From the NCBI RefSeq assembly GCF_932526225.1, contig NC_064039.1:17292639-17356638 (forward strand): DNA of 64,000 bases, written 5' to 3'. The position numbers were made by a program, and so were the translations under genes. The DNA comes from Nematostella vectensis. Its lineage: Eukaryota; Cnidaria; Anthozoa; Actiniaria; Edwardsiidae. Shown here in pieces: positions 10,141 to 21,160 of this stretch. The notes beneath the pieces are model-generated. The model made no database searches, was not told the DNA's origin, and was given only the letters and a program-made list of their open reading frames with translations. Each line of letters starts with the position of its first letter. The first letter of the stretch is position 1.

Positions 10141-10510
10141 ATTTTATTTTTAGAAAATTTTATGCACTGCCTAACAAAACTTGAATGCCATTTTTTTCAC
10201 TGAGAAGCGGAATGGTTATTATGAATACCATACGAGAAAATCGATCCAGCTTTGGTAGAGATTGAGTTAAGCACTTCATAAGCGATAAGTCTTTGACAAA
10301 TGTACAACTTTCGTGCCAAAAAGCAAACAAAACTCCTCCTTGGACGAGAAGCGAAATACGAGCGACACAAATGAAGTTGTGCGCTCGTTTGTTTACATTC
10401 ACGAGGTCGGTTATCTAAAACCCGTAAGAGATTGAAATAAAAAAGAGAGAAGGGCCTACCGGTTTCTCTTTTTTCGACAATTTTGAGGATTTATTGAAGA
10501 GAAAGCCACA
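10140..10510 (-). repeat. Dispersed repeat, inverted copy at 57080-57440
   Basis: The stretch from about GCACTGCCTAACAAAACTTGAATGCC to TTTTTCGACAATTTTGAGGATTTAT is matched in reverse complement at 57080-57440. Shared pieces include AGTGCTTAACTCAAT versus AGTGCTTTACTCAAT, CGAGCGCACAACTTCATTTGTGTCG versus its counterpart, and the TATCTAACACCC region. No coding sequence was recognised. Its class is not known. Confidence 0.65.
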
Positions 10511-10689
10511 AACATGCCTAAGTCCGAACGGGGAAATTTTAGCACTCGCGTGAAAGGGGGGAAATTCTTTCTATTTACGATTGAGATATCTATTTTCTGC
10601 TGTAAAACATTGTACTTTTTATGCTACAGATACCGTTGCATTTTAACACGTTTCTGATAACAAAAGGACCAAATTTTTACTTACTTGCA

Positions 10690-10850
10690 CTGTAGCTCGA
10701 CTCATTTTCTGGTTTGTCGGGAGCTCCGTGAGACCCCACGCTTTGAAGTCTCCGTGAGTCCCCACGCTTTGAAGTCTCGACTCAACTGATTTGATTGACA
10801 GATTTTTCGGAGCTATGCTAGGGAGCTCCCTTTTATAGTGCGCGTGCGTG
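10690..10850 (-). promoter_or_regulatory. TATA-box repeat with splice donor, inverted copy at 49150-49260
   Basis: Read on the minus strand, a TATA box (CACTATAAAAGGGAGC) is followed by TCCGAAAAATCTGTCAATC, a 36-base tandem duplication with GACTTCAAAGCGTGGGG, then an ATG and a GTAAGT donor (ATGAGTCGAGCTACAGTGCAAGTAAG). The copy at 49150-49260 keeps the TATA box and following sequence but not the start. This looks like the promoter and first exon of a repeated unit. The gene behind it is not recognised. Confidence 0.45.
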
Positions 10851-10984
10851 TTTAACACACTTGAACCATATCAGAGCAAACGTCGTACCGTACATGTACC
10901 TATTTCCAAAACAAAAGGTTCGACTGAATTAGGTCCATGTTAGATTCGACGTATGCCTTAAGCCTTAGCTCTGTCAAAAACTGA

Positions 10985-11400
10985 TCAAATGACTGACCTT
11001 CCTTCTGCGTTCCGCAGAAGTTTGTTTCTCTCGACAGTTACATTATCCACCTTCTGGCAGTGGCTTTCAACTTGGAAACTACCGCATCGTATTTTTCTCT
11101 TCTCCGGTGCCAAACATGAATGTCTCGTATAGTTCGCAAAGACTGCGGCAAGGCCACGGTCAACAAAATGGCGATTTTCTTGGCCTCGATCGCTTCCTAC
11201 AAATTCTTTGCAGCAAATAACACTCGAATTCTCGCGTCTTCCAATTGTCATGCAAATAACCCGTACGGTCCAAATACGTGCGTCTCTCGTCGGTCTCAGT
11301 CCACAAGTTTATTCTTAACACGAAATAAGCCTAATTTCACTCCCACAAAAATCAATCTTGGCTCTGAGGCCATAGGAGAAGGAGAAAAATAGACGGGTGT
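10985..11400. other. Stretch with overlapping frames on both strands, no gene recognised
   Basis: Frames of about 90 codons occur on both strands. An octamer motif ATGCAAAT lies at about 11250. I cannot decide whether either frame is real, and nothing in them is recognisable. Confidence 0.3.
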
Positions 11401-11897
11401 AGTTCTGTTTCCGAGGAGATGTGGGTGGGTGCGCCGTAGCCAGCCCGTCCAAGCTTACCTCGTCGAGGTTGAGACAAATGAAAATATATTACCATTGTGA
11501 TATATTTATGTAATTATTATAATTTATGCATACCGAGTATAGAATTATATTCTCAGTATGAATAAATGAAACAATGAAATCACAGAGCTGTGATGAGAAT
11601 GGGGAAGCATGAGCTCAACCGGCTTGGTTGCTCAAGTTCCAATTCCATTAAGTACCATTCCTTAAACACACCATACCTCACAATTGTATAAGTCCCCCTA
11701 CGAAACTTCCAACCCATAACTATAAGAGAGACCTATACCCATCGCTATGATCCCTTTAATCTAACGCGAACCAAAACTTCCTATTTCGAATATACCTGAA
11801 CCTCCCCTGAACCATGAAGTTTACAAACATCAATATCCACAATATCATCAATGGCCCTTTAATAACATGGCACAAACCAAGGAGAGTACATTCTGAT
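11401..11897. other. Non-coding stretch, no gene recognised
   Basis: AT-rich sequence between the previous region and the recombinase fragment. Nothing is supported in it. Confidence 0.4.
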
Positions 11898-12338
11898 TCA
11901 GAAAGCGTACTTGTAATTCAGGGAAAGACTATTTGCCTCGTATAATAACCCGATATTCTCCACTTGAGAAATGGAAGCTTCGCTCGGTCGAGTGGCGCTT
12001 TGGGCTAAGGCAGCCGCAGTTTCTGCCGCATGCATGACCTTCTGGGTCTGACAATAGTAAGCCACCATACGATCATCGCTCCATCCGACGTGCTGCGCGA
12101 TCTTGCCTGCTGAGATGCCGAGCATGGCAAGGGTTATAGTGGATGCGCCCCTGAACCTGAGTATGGTTTCCCCCTCATACAGTGTTAAATCCCTGAGGTG
12201 CTTTGTTAATCTACTTGCTACAGTTGGGCTAATGAAAGGCGACTCCGAAACATAACCATTAGGTGTCTTAGTTCGAAACAGATAAACCTGCCTCAGTTCC
12301 ACGCCAATACTATCTGATAACTCGATATACCTTTCCAT
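11898..12338 (-). pseudogene. Tyrosine recombinase-like C-terminal fragment (Crypton or DIRS/Ngaro type)
   Basis: The 146-residue frame has the shape of the C-terminal catalytic half of a tyrosine recombinase: TILRFRGASTITLAMLGIS, then KIAQHVGWSDDRM and a tyrosine pair AYY that fits the nucleophile position. The Arg of the box II HxxR is present, but the usual His is replaced by Leu. Such domains cut and rejoin DNA through a 3'-phosphotyrosine and occur in Crypton transposons, DIRS/Ngaro retroelements and domesticated animal genes. The N-terminal half, with the first catalytic Arg, is absent; the frame ends where the Gypsy sequence begins at 12355. A fragment disrupted by that insertion is the simplest reading. 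Which mobile class it came from cannot be told. Confidence 0.6.
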
Positions 12339-12354
12339 ATTTTGGATTGGGCAG

Positions 12355-14420
12355 ATGGAAGGGAAGACCCTCCAAGATTATGCTGCACTATACCCTAAAC
12401 CATTTCATGGATTAGGGTGCATTGAAGGGGAATACGAGATAAAGGTTGATGAGACAGTCAAGCCATTCAATCTCACTTCACCCAGACGCATCCCTATACC
12501 CTTACTACCCAAGGTTAAAGAGGTACTCACCCGAATGGAGAGTCTAGGAGTTGAACAGGTAGTAGTGTTCTTCCATATTGGTGATCCCGAAGAAGAATGG
12601 AGCTGTCAGAATTTGTGGTGACTTTGTTCAATTAAATGAAGCCGTTCAAAGAGAGGTGTACCAGATTCCTACCTTGGAAGAATCCCTGGCCAAGCTAGCA
12701 GGAGCAAAGATTGTTACCAAGCTTAATGCTAACCGTGGCTTCGGGCAACGAAAGTTGAGTGATAGCTGTAAGATTTTGACAACTTTCATAACACCCTGGG
12801 AAAGATACTGTTTAAAGATACTACCCTTTGGTACCTCATCCGCCCCAGAGCACTTGCCATTATCCATGAGCAGAGTCCTAGAAGGATTACCAGGCCAAGT
12901 ATATCAGGTAGACGACGTCTTAGTCTTTGGAAAGAACAAAGAACAGCATGACCAAAGGCTAAACGATGTGTTGGAAAGACTCCTGGAAAGTAACGTACCG
13001 TCAACGCAGAGAAATGCAGTTTCAGCCAAGAGAAAGTTCAGTTCCTGGTCACATCGTGGGCAAGGATGAAGTTGAAGCTGATCCTGCCAAAGTGAAAGCC
13101 ATCTCAGAGATGGAAGCCCCTTCAGATGCGTCACAACTAAGGAGATTCCTGGGTGTAGTCAAACAAGTTGGTGAATATATAGAGAATCTAGCAGATCTGA
13201 CACAGCCATTGCGAGGTCTATTGAATAAGAACAGTACCTGGCTGTGGGGCGAAGCCAAGCAGCAAGAATTTAGCAAAATAAAGAAAGCGATCATACAAGC
13301 ACCTGCACTGGCGATATATGACTCCTCTAAAGAAACAGAAGTCTAATCCGATGCTTCATCATTTGGGCTCGGAGCGGTCCTTCTGCAGTCCGACAACGAG
13401 GGAAGCTGCAAAACGGTCGCTTACCTGTCACGAGCAATAACGGAAACAGAGCAACGATTCGCACAAATAGAGAAAAAGGCCTTAGCTGTCACATTGGCCT
13501 GTGAAAGGCTCTCAGGCTACCTGATTGGTAAGACATTTAAGATTGAGACTGACCACGAACATCTTGGCTCTCCTAGGACATAAGAACTTGAATGAACTTC
13601 CTCACAGGATTCAGAGACTGCGAATGAGATTGCTAAGGTTCAAGTATACCATATCGCATGTTCCTGGTAAGTCACTTGTTATTGCTGATACCTTGTCACG
13701 AGTGCCTATGACCAAAGCGAAGTCAGAACACGATGAGAAACAAAGTGAAGAGATTGAATTGTATGTGGACAGCGTTCTGAGTGAAATTCCTGCTTTGAGG
13801 AGATAAGGGAGCGCCAGAGAGAGGACGAAGTGTGTAAACAGATAGCTACATACTGTAAAGATGGTTGGCCAGCACGAGGAAGCCGCCCTGAAGAACGTAA
13901 AGCATAGTGGCCAGAAAAGAACGAGATCACCTTAGTCAAAGGCATTTTGCTAAAAGGAGGTAGCATCATCATTCCGCCTGCGTCTAGAAATACTTGATCG
14001 AATACATGAGGGTCATCAGGGCATAACGAAATGCAGAGCTCGTGCCGAAGCATCCGTCTGGTGGCCAGGGTTAAGCCAGCAAATCGTAGACCTGGTACAC
14101 TGATGCCGAAAATGTGCAAAGCTTCGAAATGCATATACTGAACCACTCATACCTTCAGTTACACCTGAAAGGCCCTGGTAGATACTCGCAACGGATCTGT
14201 TTTAGCCGATATGTGGAAGTTGCACTGCTGAAGTCAACACGAACGTCGAGAGATGTCATTCAAGCCGACATGGAGTACCTGAAATACTGAGATCTGCTAA
14301 TGGTCCCCATTTTGTTTTCGCAGAGTTTCCAAAGCTTGCAAAGGATTGGGGTTTCCAAAGTGTCACAAGCAGTCCAAGGTACTGTTATGAGTATCGCACG
14401 AGACATTGTCTGTTAAACTA
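12355..14420 (+). pseudogene. Decayed Ty3/Gypsy pol (RT, RNase H, integrase remnants)
   Basis: Gypsy pol is spread over several frames. The linker before RT (VDETVKPFNL, SPRRIPIPLL) is at 12355-12600, and RT at 12580-12990 contains VIPKKNGAVRICGDF and the catalytic VYQVDDVLVF. The connection region lies near 13070-13340, and RNase H at 13350-13780, with HVPGKSLVIADTLSR marking its end. From 13800 to 14420 only integrase-like fragments remain, full of stops. Frame changes near 12580, 13010-13050 and 13550 and several stop codons make it non-functional. No 5' LTR, gag or protease is present; the left edge abuts the tyrosine recombinase fragment. Confidence 0.85.
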
Positions 14421-14891
14421 AAACCAAGGGACATTCCTTAGATATTTGCACGTGCGCTTCTTTACTTAGTTGTGTAAAAAGTTAGATGTAGTTCTTAGGT
14501 AGGATCATTCTGCAATGCTGGCAAGGAGTTGCCTTTAATTCCTTCTAGGACATCAGTTTGGGTTCGTGATTTGAAAGTCCCAGCTGTTGTCACAAAAAAG
14601 CCGAAAATCCGCGTTTATACATAATCCAAATGCCTAAAGGCACTGTGAGGAGAAACCGGTTTCTGAATACCTACTCACCGAAGTAAACCGAGCGCGAGGA
14701 GGCAGAAAAAGCCGGTGAACCTGAGGCTGTTCTTTCTCCTCTAAATACTATAATGTCAGGTGGGGCCAGCCACCCTCCGCTTGGACATTTGAGTAACACT
14801 TTAGTTTTGTGTGGCAGATTTGACAATGGAATACTTGATGTCACATTGGAGTTAATGTTAATGTTGTTGTGTAAAAAATTAGAGAGGGAGA
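14421..14891 (+). other. 3' non-coding part of the Gypsy element
   Basis: No ORF is seen. It ends in a purine-rich tract AGAGAGGGAGA (14881-14891) that fits a polypurine tract directly before a TG-starting LTR. Confidence 0.45.
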
Positions 14892-15180
14892 TGTCGTATT
14901 AGGCAAATACTTCATGTAATTGTATTACGCGCAATACTTCATGTACAGTGAGTCACGTGACTTCTAGTAAGACTGTTTGCTCTGCCTCACGTTGATCGCT
15001 TGAGTTTCGACTCATTTTTGTTCCTATTTTAACTATAAAATATACGACATAACCGTCTTGATGAAAGAAAGACAGAAAGTCTTCAAAAGAAAGTGTTTAC
15101 AAAAAGGAGCAGACGGATGACGGAGAAATAAAGCAGAAATAAAGCAGCAAAAGTATATTTATGAATGTTGGTTTCTCGCC
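14892..15180 (+). repeat. Probable 3' LTR of the Gypsy element, or part of a larger repeat
   Basis: It begins TGTCGTATTAGG right after the purine tract. The part from about 15055 continues, beyond the inserted transposon at 15184-17102, into 17106-17625. An inverted copy of that joined sequence lies at 47560-48115. No 5' partner LTR lies in the window, so the LTR boundary is uncertain. Confidence 0.45.
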
Positions 15181-15595
15181 TACTAGTCCAGCGGATAGGT
15201 GCGGATTTTACCTTGAATTGCGCACTTTTTGCTAAAGTTATCAATTTTAGAATAGTGATACCTCTTACAAGATAGGCTATAGAGCCAAGCTCACTTCGGC
15301 TTTAATTTCTGATTAATAATAAATATTGATTTGGCCGCCATTTTGAACCGGAAGTAAACTAACTTTTCCCCAAAAAAAATAAAGTTTGGGCCGCTCCACC
15401 AATTGACTTCAACGTCTGTAAACGACCTCACACATGAAAGTGTGCAAGTGCTACAAGATAAACAGTTTCTAACAATAGGAACTGTTAATCTGGTGGCCTC
15501 GGGTTTGCACTTATCAATCTTCTTGCAATCTTCTTGAAGAGTCAAAGTTTTACAGCATTTTCAGGTGATACTGTATCCTGTTGTGCGGTTAGGGG

Positions 15596-16147
15596 GAAAA
15601 GACAGTACTTGCTGTATTCCCCGAAGCCACAGATAGTCTTCGACAGCTAGCGTTTAGGCCAGTTAAGATAAAAGATATAATGTTTGGCAACACTTGAGCG
15701 CTTTCCACTGCTTCTATACGGCCGAACAAGTGCAGAGAATCGGAAGTAGACAAGGCAAGAATGCAGCTCTTCGTGAAGAAAGGAACAGCATTTGATGTCA
15801 TTCTACCGACGAAGGCAGCTATCATACAACACACCAAGAAAGCTGCCATTGTGTTGGCAGGCCATTGTTGGGGGGCAAAGCACTCCTCCATGTCTCAGTA
15901 CTTCGGTCTTTATAGCACAATGGACAACAGTTGACATAGCCGCTTTTGACAAACGCTACTAAAGCTTTCCAAGGCGTGCAAAGAAGCCAAAGAACTATTA
16001 GATGAGGAACCAAGAGCTATAAGATGCAAGATAGGCTGCGCAGCACGCTGCACTTGCACCAAAGCCAGCTTGAAATGTTCAGCCCTTTGCAGCTCCATTG
16101 AATCGTTTAACGATAAAGCTGTAAGATATCTGAACTGCATTAAATAA
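15596..16147 (+). pseudogene. Broken ORF in the long-TIR transposon, with Cys-rich CXC-like C-terminus
   Basis: A single frame from 15596 to TAA 16145-16147 stays protein-like but is crossed by three TGA stops. Recognisable pieces are KTVLAVFPEATDSLRQLAF, then KARMQLFVKKGTAFDVILP, TKAAIIQHTKKAAIVLAGHC and near the end a Cys motif with the spacing of a CXC domain (CKIGCAARCTCTKASLKCSA and a final LC). I know similar uncharacterised proteins from cnidarian and other animal mobile elements but cannot name a function. The position inside the inverted repeats suggests the element's own or a captured gene. No transposase catalytic motif is seen, and the N-terminus is missing. Confidence 0.6.
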
Positions 16148-16593
16148 ATAAAACAATTCTCATCGGAGTTTGTTATTACGTTAGACCGACGTATTATGAA
16201 CCACACTCTTTTTGTTTTATAGGAATCTGATTTCAAGAACGTCCAGCCTGACTAAGTTTTCACTAATTTTTAACAAAAATGCCGAGGCTTACATAGCAAG
16301 AAAACATTTTCTTTATATTAAATTGGTGCATTTATCATTTGTGCAATTCTATTAAAAAAAATGTTTCATTGCTTATTCGTAAATGCATTAATCTGGTTTG
16401 ATTAGAGTGTGCAGAAACAGGTTTGCAAACCTACCTCCGGTTTCAAAAAAGCAAAATTAATAGCAGAAACCTAATCAGTTTTGCTTTTTTACAACTTAAA
16501 AGTATTGAATGGATTTCATGAATATTTAAGTCGTAGACTTTTAAACAAGATGTGCATCTCTGTGCTTTAAAAAATGACAAATTTAATCTCCAG

Positions 16594-16740
16594 TGCAAAA
16601 TGGCTGCAATTATTATAAACCATATTAGTCGGTGATGAAAGCCGATTTTATCTTGGCTCCATAGCTTATCTTACAAAGGTTATTGCAACCTACAACTGCA
16701 ATAAAATTGGTGTCTTTTGCTAGAGGGCGCGGGGTGAAAT
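16594..16740 (+). repeat. Internal diverged copy of the transposon's right arm
   Basis: The order CAAAATGGC, AAAGCCGATTTTATCTTGGC, TCCATAGCTTATCTTACAA, TAAAATTGGTGTC parallels the right arm at 16935-17075. It is in the same orientation but clearly diverged, so it is either an older nested copy or a duplicated end. Confidence 0.6.
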
Positions 16741-17105
16741 AAACGCCCGAGGTTTTACTTTCGACTACTTCCGGTTAAAGGTGGCTATCACCTTTAAAGT
16801 TCCAAAAATGACAAATTTGCGGTTATTTGAAAAAATATTGGGTTTAAATACATTCTTTGACTTTCATATTAGTTGTCTAGTGAAAAACAGTATCAAAATG
16901 TGCAAGTTTATTTATTTTTTTATAAAAGGTAGTTTACTTTCGGTTCAAAATGGCGGCCAAATCAATACTCCTTATTAATTAGAAATTACAGCCGATCTAA
17001 GCTTGGCTCTATAGCCTATCTTGAAAAGGGTATTAAAAACTATCACTATGCTAAAATTGGTAACTTTAGCAAAAAGTACGCAATTCAAACACCGCCGGAC
17101 TATAC

Positions 17106-17625
17106 TTGAAACGAATGAAACGGTACGTTTTCAAATCGTATTAGCTTACTTATGGAAAAGATTCTTATTCGGTTATATCTTACTTGTCTGATTTGAAATA
17201 AATTTAAATCGATGCTATTGTTTATCTGTCAAACCATGCGGATCTAAAAATATCTTCGGATCCACAGATTTGCCCCGGAAATGTAGCGGATCGGCGGATT
17301 TATCGACCCCTATTAACCCACCCTTTACTGTAACTCTATATATTTTGAAGAGTTACAATTTTTATTTAGGTGTACTCAAAATAAATCTCTAAAGTGCGAA
17401 CTGTTCGAACAAAAAAAACAATACTTATTAAGAAGTTTCTCATGTCAGTTATTCAATACGTTTCCGAGCTTATTCTCAACGAAATAGGAATCTGGGCAAG
17501 ACAAAAAGCCAAAAAGAGTAAAACAATGTATGTTATCCCTCATATTTACTCTGCTTTTACTTTTTGGTAAAAACAATAAAGGTTGACTTTTAAATTCTTT
17601 CTTTCTGAGAGGAAAATATATATTT
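17106..17625 (+). repeat. Dispersed repeat continuing 15055-15183; inverted copy at 47560-48000
   Basis: Both copies share TTGAAACGAATGAAACGG, TACGTTTTCAAATCGTAT, GCGAACTGTTCGAACAAAA (GCGAATTGTTCGAACAAAA in the other) and TTTAAATTCTTTCTTTCTGA. No coding sequence was recognised. Confidence 0.7.
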
Positions 17626-17992
17626 TCAGTTTATTTCACTTAAACAACTGGTTTGCACTATCCTAGAAGGTTCTTACAAATTAAACCTAGACATAAATAT
17701 TAAATAAATGCTAATAAATAATCAATAAAAATTAAGAAAAAATAATTGTATATTGTGTGTGACGGTACCCTTATAGAGGGTAAAGCATTTGTGGCTGCTG
17801 CCTTGAAGGCTGGCAGAGAGCTAGCCTAGAGGCTCCATAATCTGACCGTTCTAGAAAAGAAAGGCTCTTAATATTGGACTGAACCTTGCGGCACATAAAA
17901 ACGACTGAACTTGGCAGTACCTAAAATCAAAAGAGCAAACGTCTGTTTTCAGCAAAATCAAACTAAAATCAACGCAAGATGCTGTACCTCTG

Positions 17993-18990
17993 CTAATACT
18001 GCTGTGCCCTTGACAAATAGCTTGCGATAAAAGCATGGCCATCTTCCATCAAGCAACGAGGGATGTGAATTCTGTCTAGATATGAAAGCTCGGACTCCCA
18101 AAAATTCCATTCCCTGAGAGCATCATCCGGTAACTGGTCGTCCCATTCCAGACCCTTATGCCAAAACTGCTGTAATATATATATATTAGCCTTGATGGTG
18201 TAAGATGAAATGAGACCCTTTGGATGGAAAATCTTCGAAGCGACACTCAGCAAGGTTCTCTTCGTCTCAAGATCACAGGAGGAATTCTTCTCCTGATGGA
18301 CATGAAACTGAAACGAATCATCAAGGGTATCCCAGCGAATTCCAAGTGCTTTCATGGGCTCTCGTTCAGAAAAATCAACTAAAGTGCTCGACAATCTGTT
18401 CTTCTCATCTATTTCCTGAAAAACGCTCTCTGAGTTACTAGACCACTTCGTAAGATTGAATGCAGAACGATGCATTAGTTCTACTAGCGAGTTCTGGAGT
18501 CCTAATGTGTCTTTAACAGTGTCTGCTCCAGTTAAGCAATCCTGTCCGTACATACTATTCAAGATTTTGTTTGCCGCTTCTGAAAACTCTTGCCCAAGCT
18601 TGGCTTTGCGTGTCTTTGTACGGTTGCGATTGCGAGAAACGGACTACATGCGACACCGAAAGTTACTCGTGTCATCTGATAAATATCAGGAGATTTATCC
18701 GCTTGTTTGTCTCTCTACACATATCTATGGACTGCACGCTCAGCTTAAGCAAGCTTTATCTTCAAAACGTCTTCTCAATGTCTGCTATCAGTGCGATCTT
18801 ATGTGTGCGAAAACGAAGCACACAGAAATCGTACGAATTCATTATCTTCAACTGTCGATCTTCTCTGCATGGCATTTCTCTACATACTGGTTCATGGCGT
18901 TCTGATAAGCTCTAGCTTTCACAGGACCTTTACTCAGCTGTCTATCCACATCTTCAAGTCATCTCACTGCTCGGTGATAGTTATTGGGTA
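17993..18990 (-). pseudogene. BEL/Pao reverse transcriptase remnant
   Basis: The longest clean stretch (18562-17993, 189 codons) carries QDCLTGADTVKDTL, RSAFNLTKWSSNSE, and KALGIRWDTLDD with FHPKGLISSY, which match the palm, thumb and connection of BEL/Pao RT. The RT catalytic pair appears as QDC where YVDD is expected (MNSMYGQDCLTGAD), so it is mutated. Upstream, around 19050-18800, pieces such as FKFDGERYEVCLPWK and later IALIADIEKTF show the fingers and motif A in other frames with stops. Part of the fingers is missing. It cannot be functional. Confidence 0.8.
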
Positions 18991-19207
18991 GCTCAGGATG
19001 ATTCTTCCACGGTAAACACACCTCATATCTCTCACCGTCAAACTTGAAACATTCTTGAAATTGTTTCACGGAAATTGTTCTTCGCACGACATCACGGTAT
19101 CTTCTTGCTTGTTAATGCCGATGTCAAGTTCCCAAAACCTCTTTAAACAGGTAGTCACTGGATCTGGACTGACACTGGCTAGCATCGACTTGACAGTAAT
19201 CGACGAC

Positions 19208-19640
19208 TCACCGACGACTCACCGATACTATCAATCCAAGGGCGGAGTTAACGGCGGTTAAGGTGTCTCGACCGGGACCTCTCACGCACTCTCCATGCAC
19301 GAATGCGTGGTAGTAATCTGCACCAATAAGAACATCGAAATCGACTGCGTCTCGGGGGTACGTGTCACCAAGCTCAATGGATTTAAGATGTGGATTGACA
19401 TCAAAATTGATGATGACCGGCTCCAGGGGTTGCCAACTTTTGTCGATAGTCAGCGCTTCCATCTCTACCGGTAAAGACTGGGTACCACTAACTGCTGCTG
19501 GGGCTATGGATATTGCAACTCGTTTCATGTTATGGGTCTTTCCAGCACCACCACCAAAGGTGAGCAAAGGGATGCGGGTGCAAGTCCAGCATGAGTTTCA
19601 GGATGTGGTTGTTCATGTAACAACCGGTGATGACACTCTC
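19208..19640 (-). pseudogene. BEL/Pao protease-region remnant
   Basis: The frame 19567-19208 ends with VDFDVLIGADYYHAFVHGEC and LTAVNSALGLIVS, the conserved sequence found between aspartic protease and RT in BEL/Pao polyproteins. The preceding KRVAISIAP and SWQPLEPVIINFD fit the same region. The catalytic DTG is not seen. It lies between the zinc-knuckle region and RT, as expected. Confidence 0.75.
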
Positions 19641-19649
19641 TACATTCAC

Positions 19650-20990
19650 CGACTCCACATCTAGCTAGTAATGGTTGCTATTTGTAACTCGCAGACAGTT
19701 AAAACAAAGACGCGCAGCCTTAACACGTTTCAAGCGCTCTTCAAGTGGTTGATCTTAAAGCCAAGAACAATCAGAGGTAATATTTCCTGTGGCTTTACAA
19801 ATTGCACAAAACTTTGTCATGGGTGGTTGTTTGTTATTATCACTGAACAAAGCAGAAGCTGATGTTATTTGGGATTTCTGTGGTTATTTAAAAACTTCCT
19901 TCCCATGGGCTGGAGGGGTGCGACTTCGCCTATTACCACCAATGGAAGGTTTCCCAGATTTGCTACTTCTCTGGGCAGCCTCCCTAGATACCACTTGTTT
20001 ATTGAGAAACATGAAAAATAGTTCAAGGTCAACTTTATCATCATCTGTCTCTGACAGTTCTAGTTCCCATTTTTCACATGTTTCAGGGGGGTAGTTTCAT
20101 TTCAAATATGGGAATTTAAATTTAAGCATACAGTCCAGGTGTTTCTTCTTAACCTTCTAAAGCCCTTACACGACTTTGGAGGGTATCATGGAGCTCGCGC
20201 AGCGATGATGCATCTGCACTGGGTTTTGCTTGCAAACGAATGATCGACTTTATCAGTGAGGTGGTTATAACCCGCTTCCTACCATAGCGGTGTTTCAGAG
20301 TTTCTATAGCATGAATATAATTGGCACCTGTTATCTCGTATCCTTCTATTGTTTGATATGAGACCCCACCCAAGACTGATCTCAAGTAGTACTAAACTTC
20401 TGCACCTCAGGAATATCATCTCGATTATGTGCGGCAGCTTTGAACTGGTTCCAAAAGTTCTGAAATTTTATAACTCCATAGAATTTTGGAAGTTCCAGTT
20501 TGGGCAATTTCAAGTTGTTTGACTTTGTACTGACAGTGTCTGATGCATGGGTTCCCCAATACACTCCCGAGAGTGTATTGCTTTCGGTAATTAATCAATT
20601 TGTCCAATCTATTGTCCATTTTTATGACATCTCAGACATGCTATCTATTTCTTTAATGTTATCAATAACAGCTTCAACGTTTAATTTCAATAGTTTCTCT
20701 TTACTTCTAAGCACATTCAACTGATAATAAAAAAAAATCCATGATCTGATTCCGATTCATTGTCTATCCAGGTTCGGGTTTTGCATCAGTCAGCTGTTTT
20801 TCTATCTCAGCTGAGTCCCGAGTTATCTCGCTTGACTTCTAAGCATTATTGAGTCTTTTTTTAATGTAGCTCTATTTCCTTTGGCTAAAAGTCCTCGCTT
20901 TTTCAGCTCATTCTTTATCTAATCCACTGTGAAATCTTCATACGAAAATGAGCGTTGAGCATCTTGTAATGTCAGGCTTACCTCGTTTTC
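19650..20990 (-). pseudogene. BEL/Pao gag remnant with zinc knuckle
   Basis: Three separate frames hold gag motifs. NELKKRGLLAKGNRATLKK lies near 20920-20860. KLPKLELPKFYGVIKFQNFW is at 20564-20382, and NYIHAIETLKHRYGRKRVI with IIRLQAKP at 20385-20149. A CCHC-like region, KFCAICKATG, is near 19820. The order and the PKLELPKF-FW signature are typical of BEL/Pao gag. Stops and frameshifts separate the parts. Confidence 0.75.
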
Positions 20991-21160
20991 ACTAGGCTTG
21001 CAACTTGACTAAGTTTAATCCGGCTCGGAGGACCAAAAATGTGAATTTAACAACAACGATTTTAATTCTGGACTTCAAGGAATGCAATATATACAGTTTG
21101 ATATACGAGAGGTACGAAAAATGCGAAAGTGACTGCAAGAAATACAATGAAATAGAGAGA

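Larger units (their letters stand above)
15184..17102. mobile_element. DNA transposon with about 185-bp terminal inverted repeats, TAC target duplication
   Basis: The ends read TAGTCC...GGACTA. The left arm (15184-15370) and the right arm (16920-17102) are inverted copies: both contain TTGAATTGCG, ACTTTTTGCTAAAGTTA, GATAGGCTATAGAGCCAAGC and TGATTTGGCCGCCATTTTGAA when read inward. TAC flanks both sides (15181-15183, 17103-17105). The inverted repeat at 47560-48115 carries the uninterrupted site with CTCGCCGACTTG, which fixes the ends. The superfamily is not certain: a 3-bp duplication fits Harbinger, CACTA or Academ, and the ends do not look like CACTA. It carries one broken ORF (15596-16147). 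Confidence 0.85.
17850..21160 (-). mobile_element. Decayed BEL/Pao LTR retrotransposon
   Basis: Going down the minus strand: LTR remnant (about 21160-21044), a presumed primer-binding region TGGTCCTCCGAGCC (about 21035), gag (20990-20149), zinc-knuckle region (about 20100-19650), protease (19567-19208) and RT (about 18990-17993). The protein order and motifs match BEL/Pao. No integrase or 3' LTR was recognised below 17990. Many stops and frame changes are present. The LTR is cut by the Gypsy LTR starting near 21161. Confidence 0.75.

Noticed and set aside
15291-16236. Several minus-strand frames in the long-TIR transposon
   Set aside because: They oppose the recognisable plus-strand ORF and carry no motif.
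19362-19664. Plus-strand frame of 100 codons
   Set aside because: It is the shadow of the minus-strand BEL/Pao protease region.
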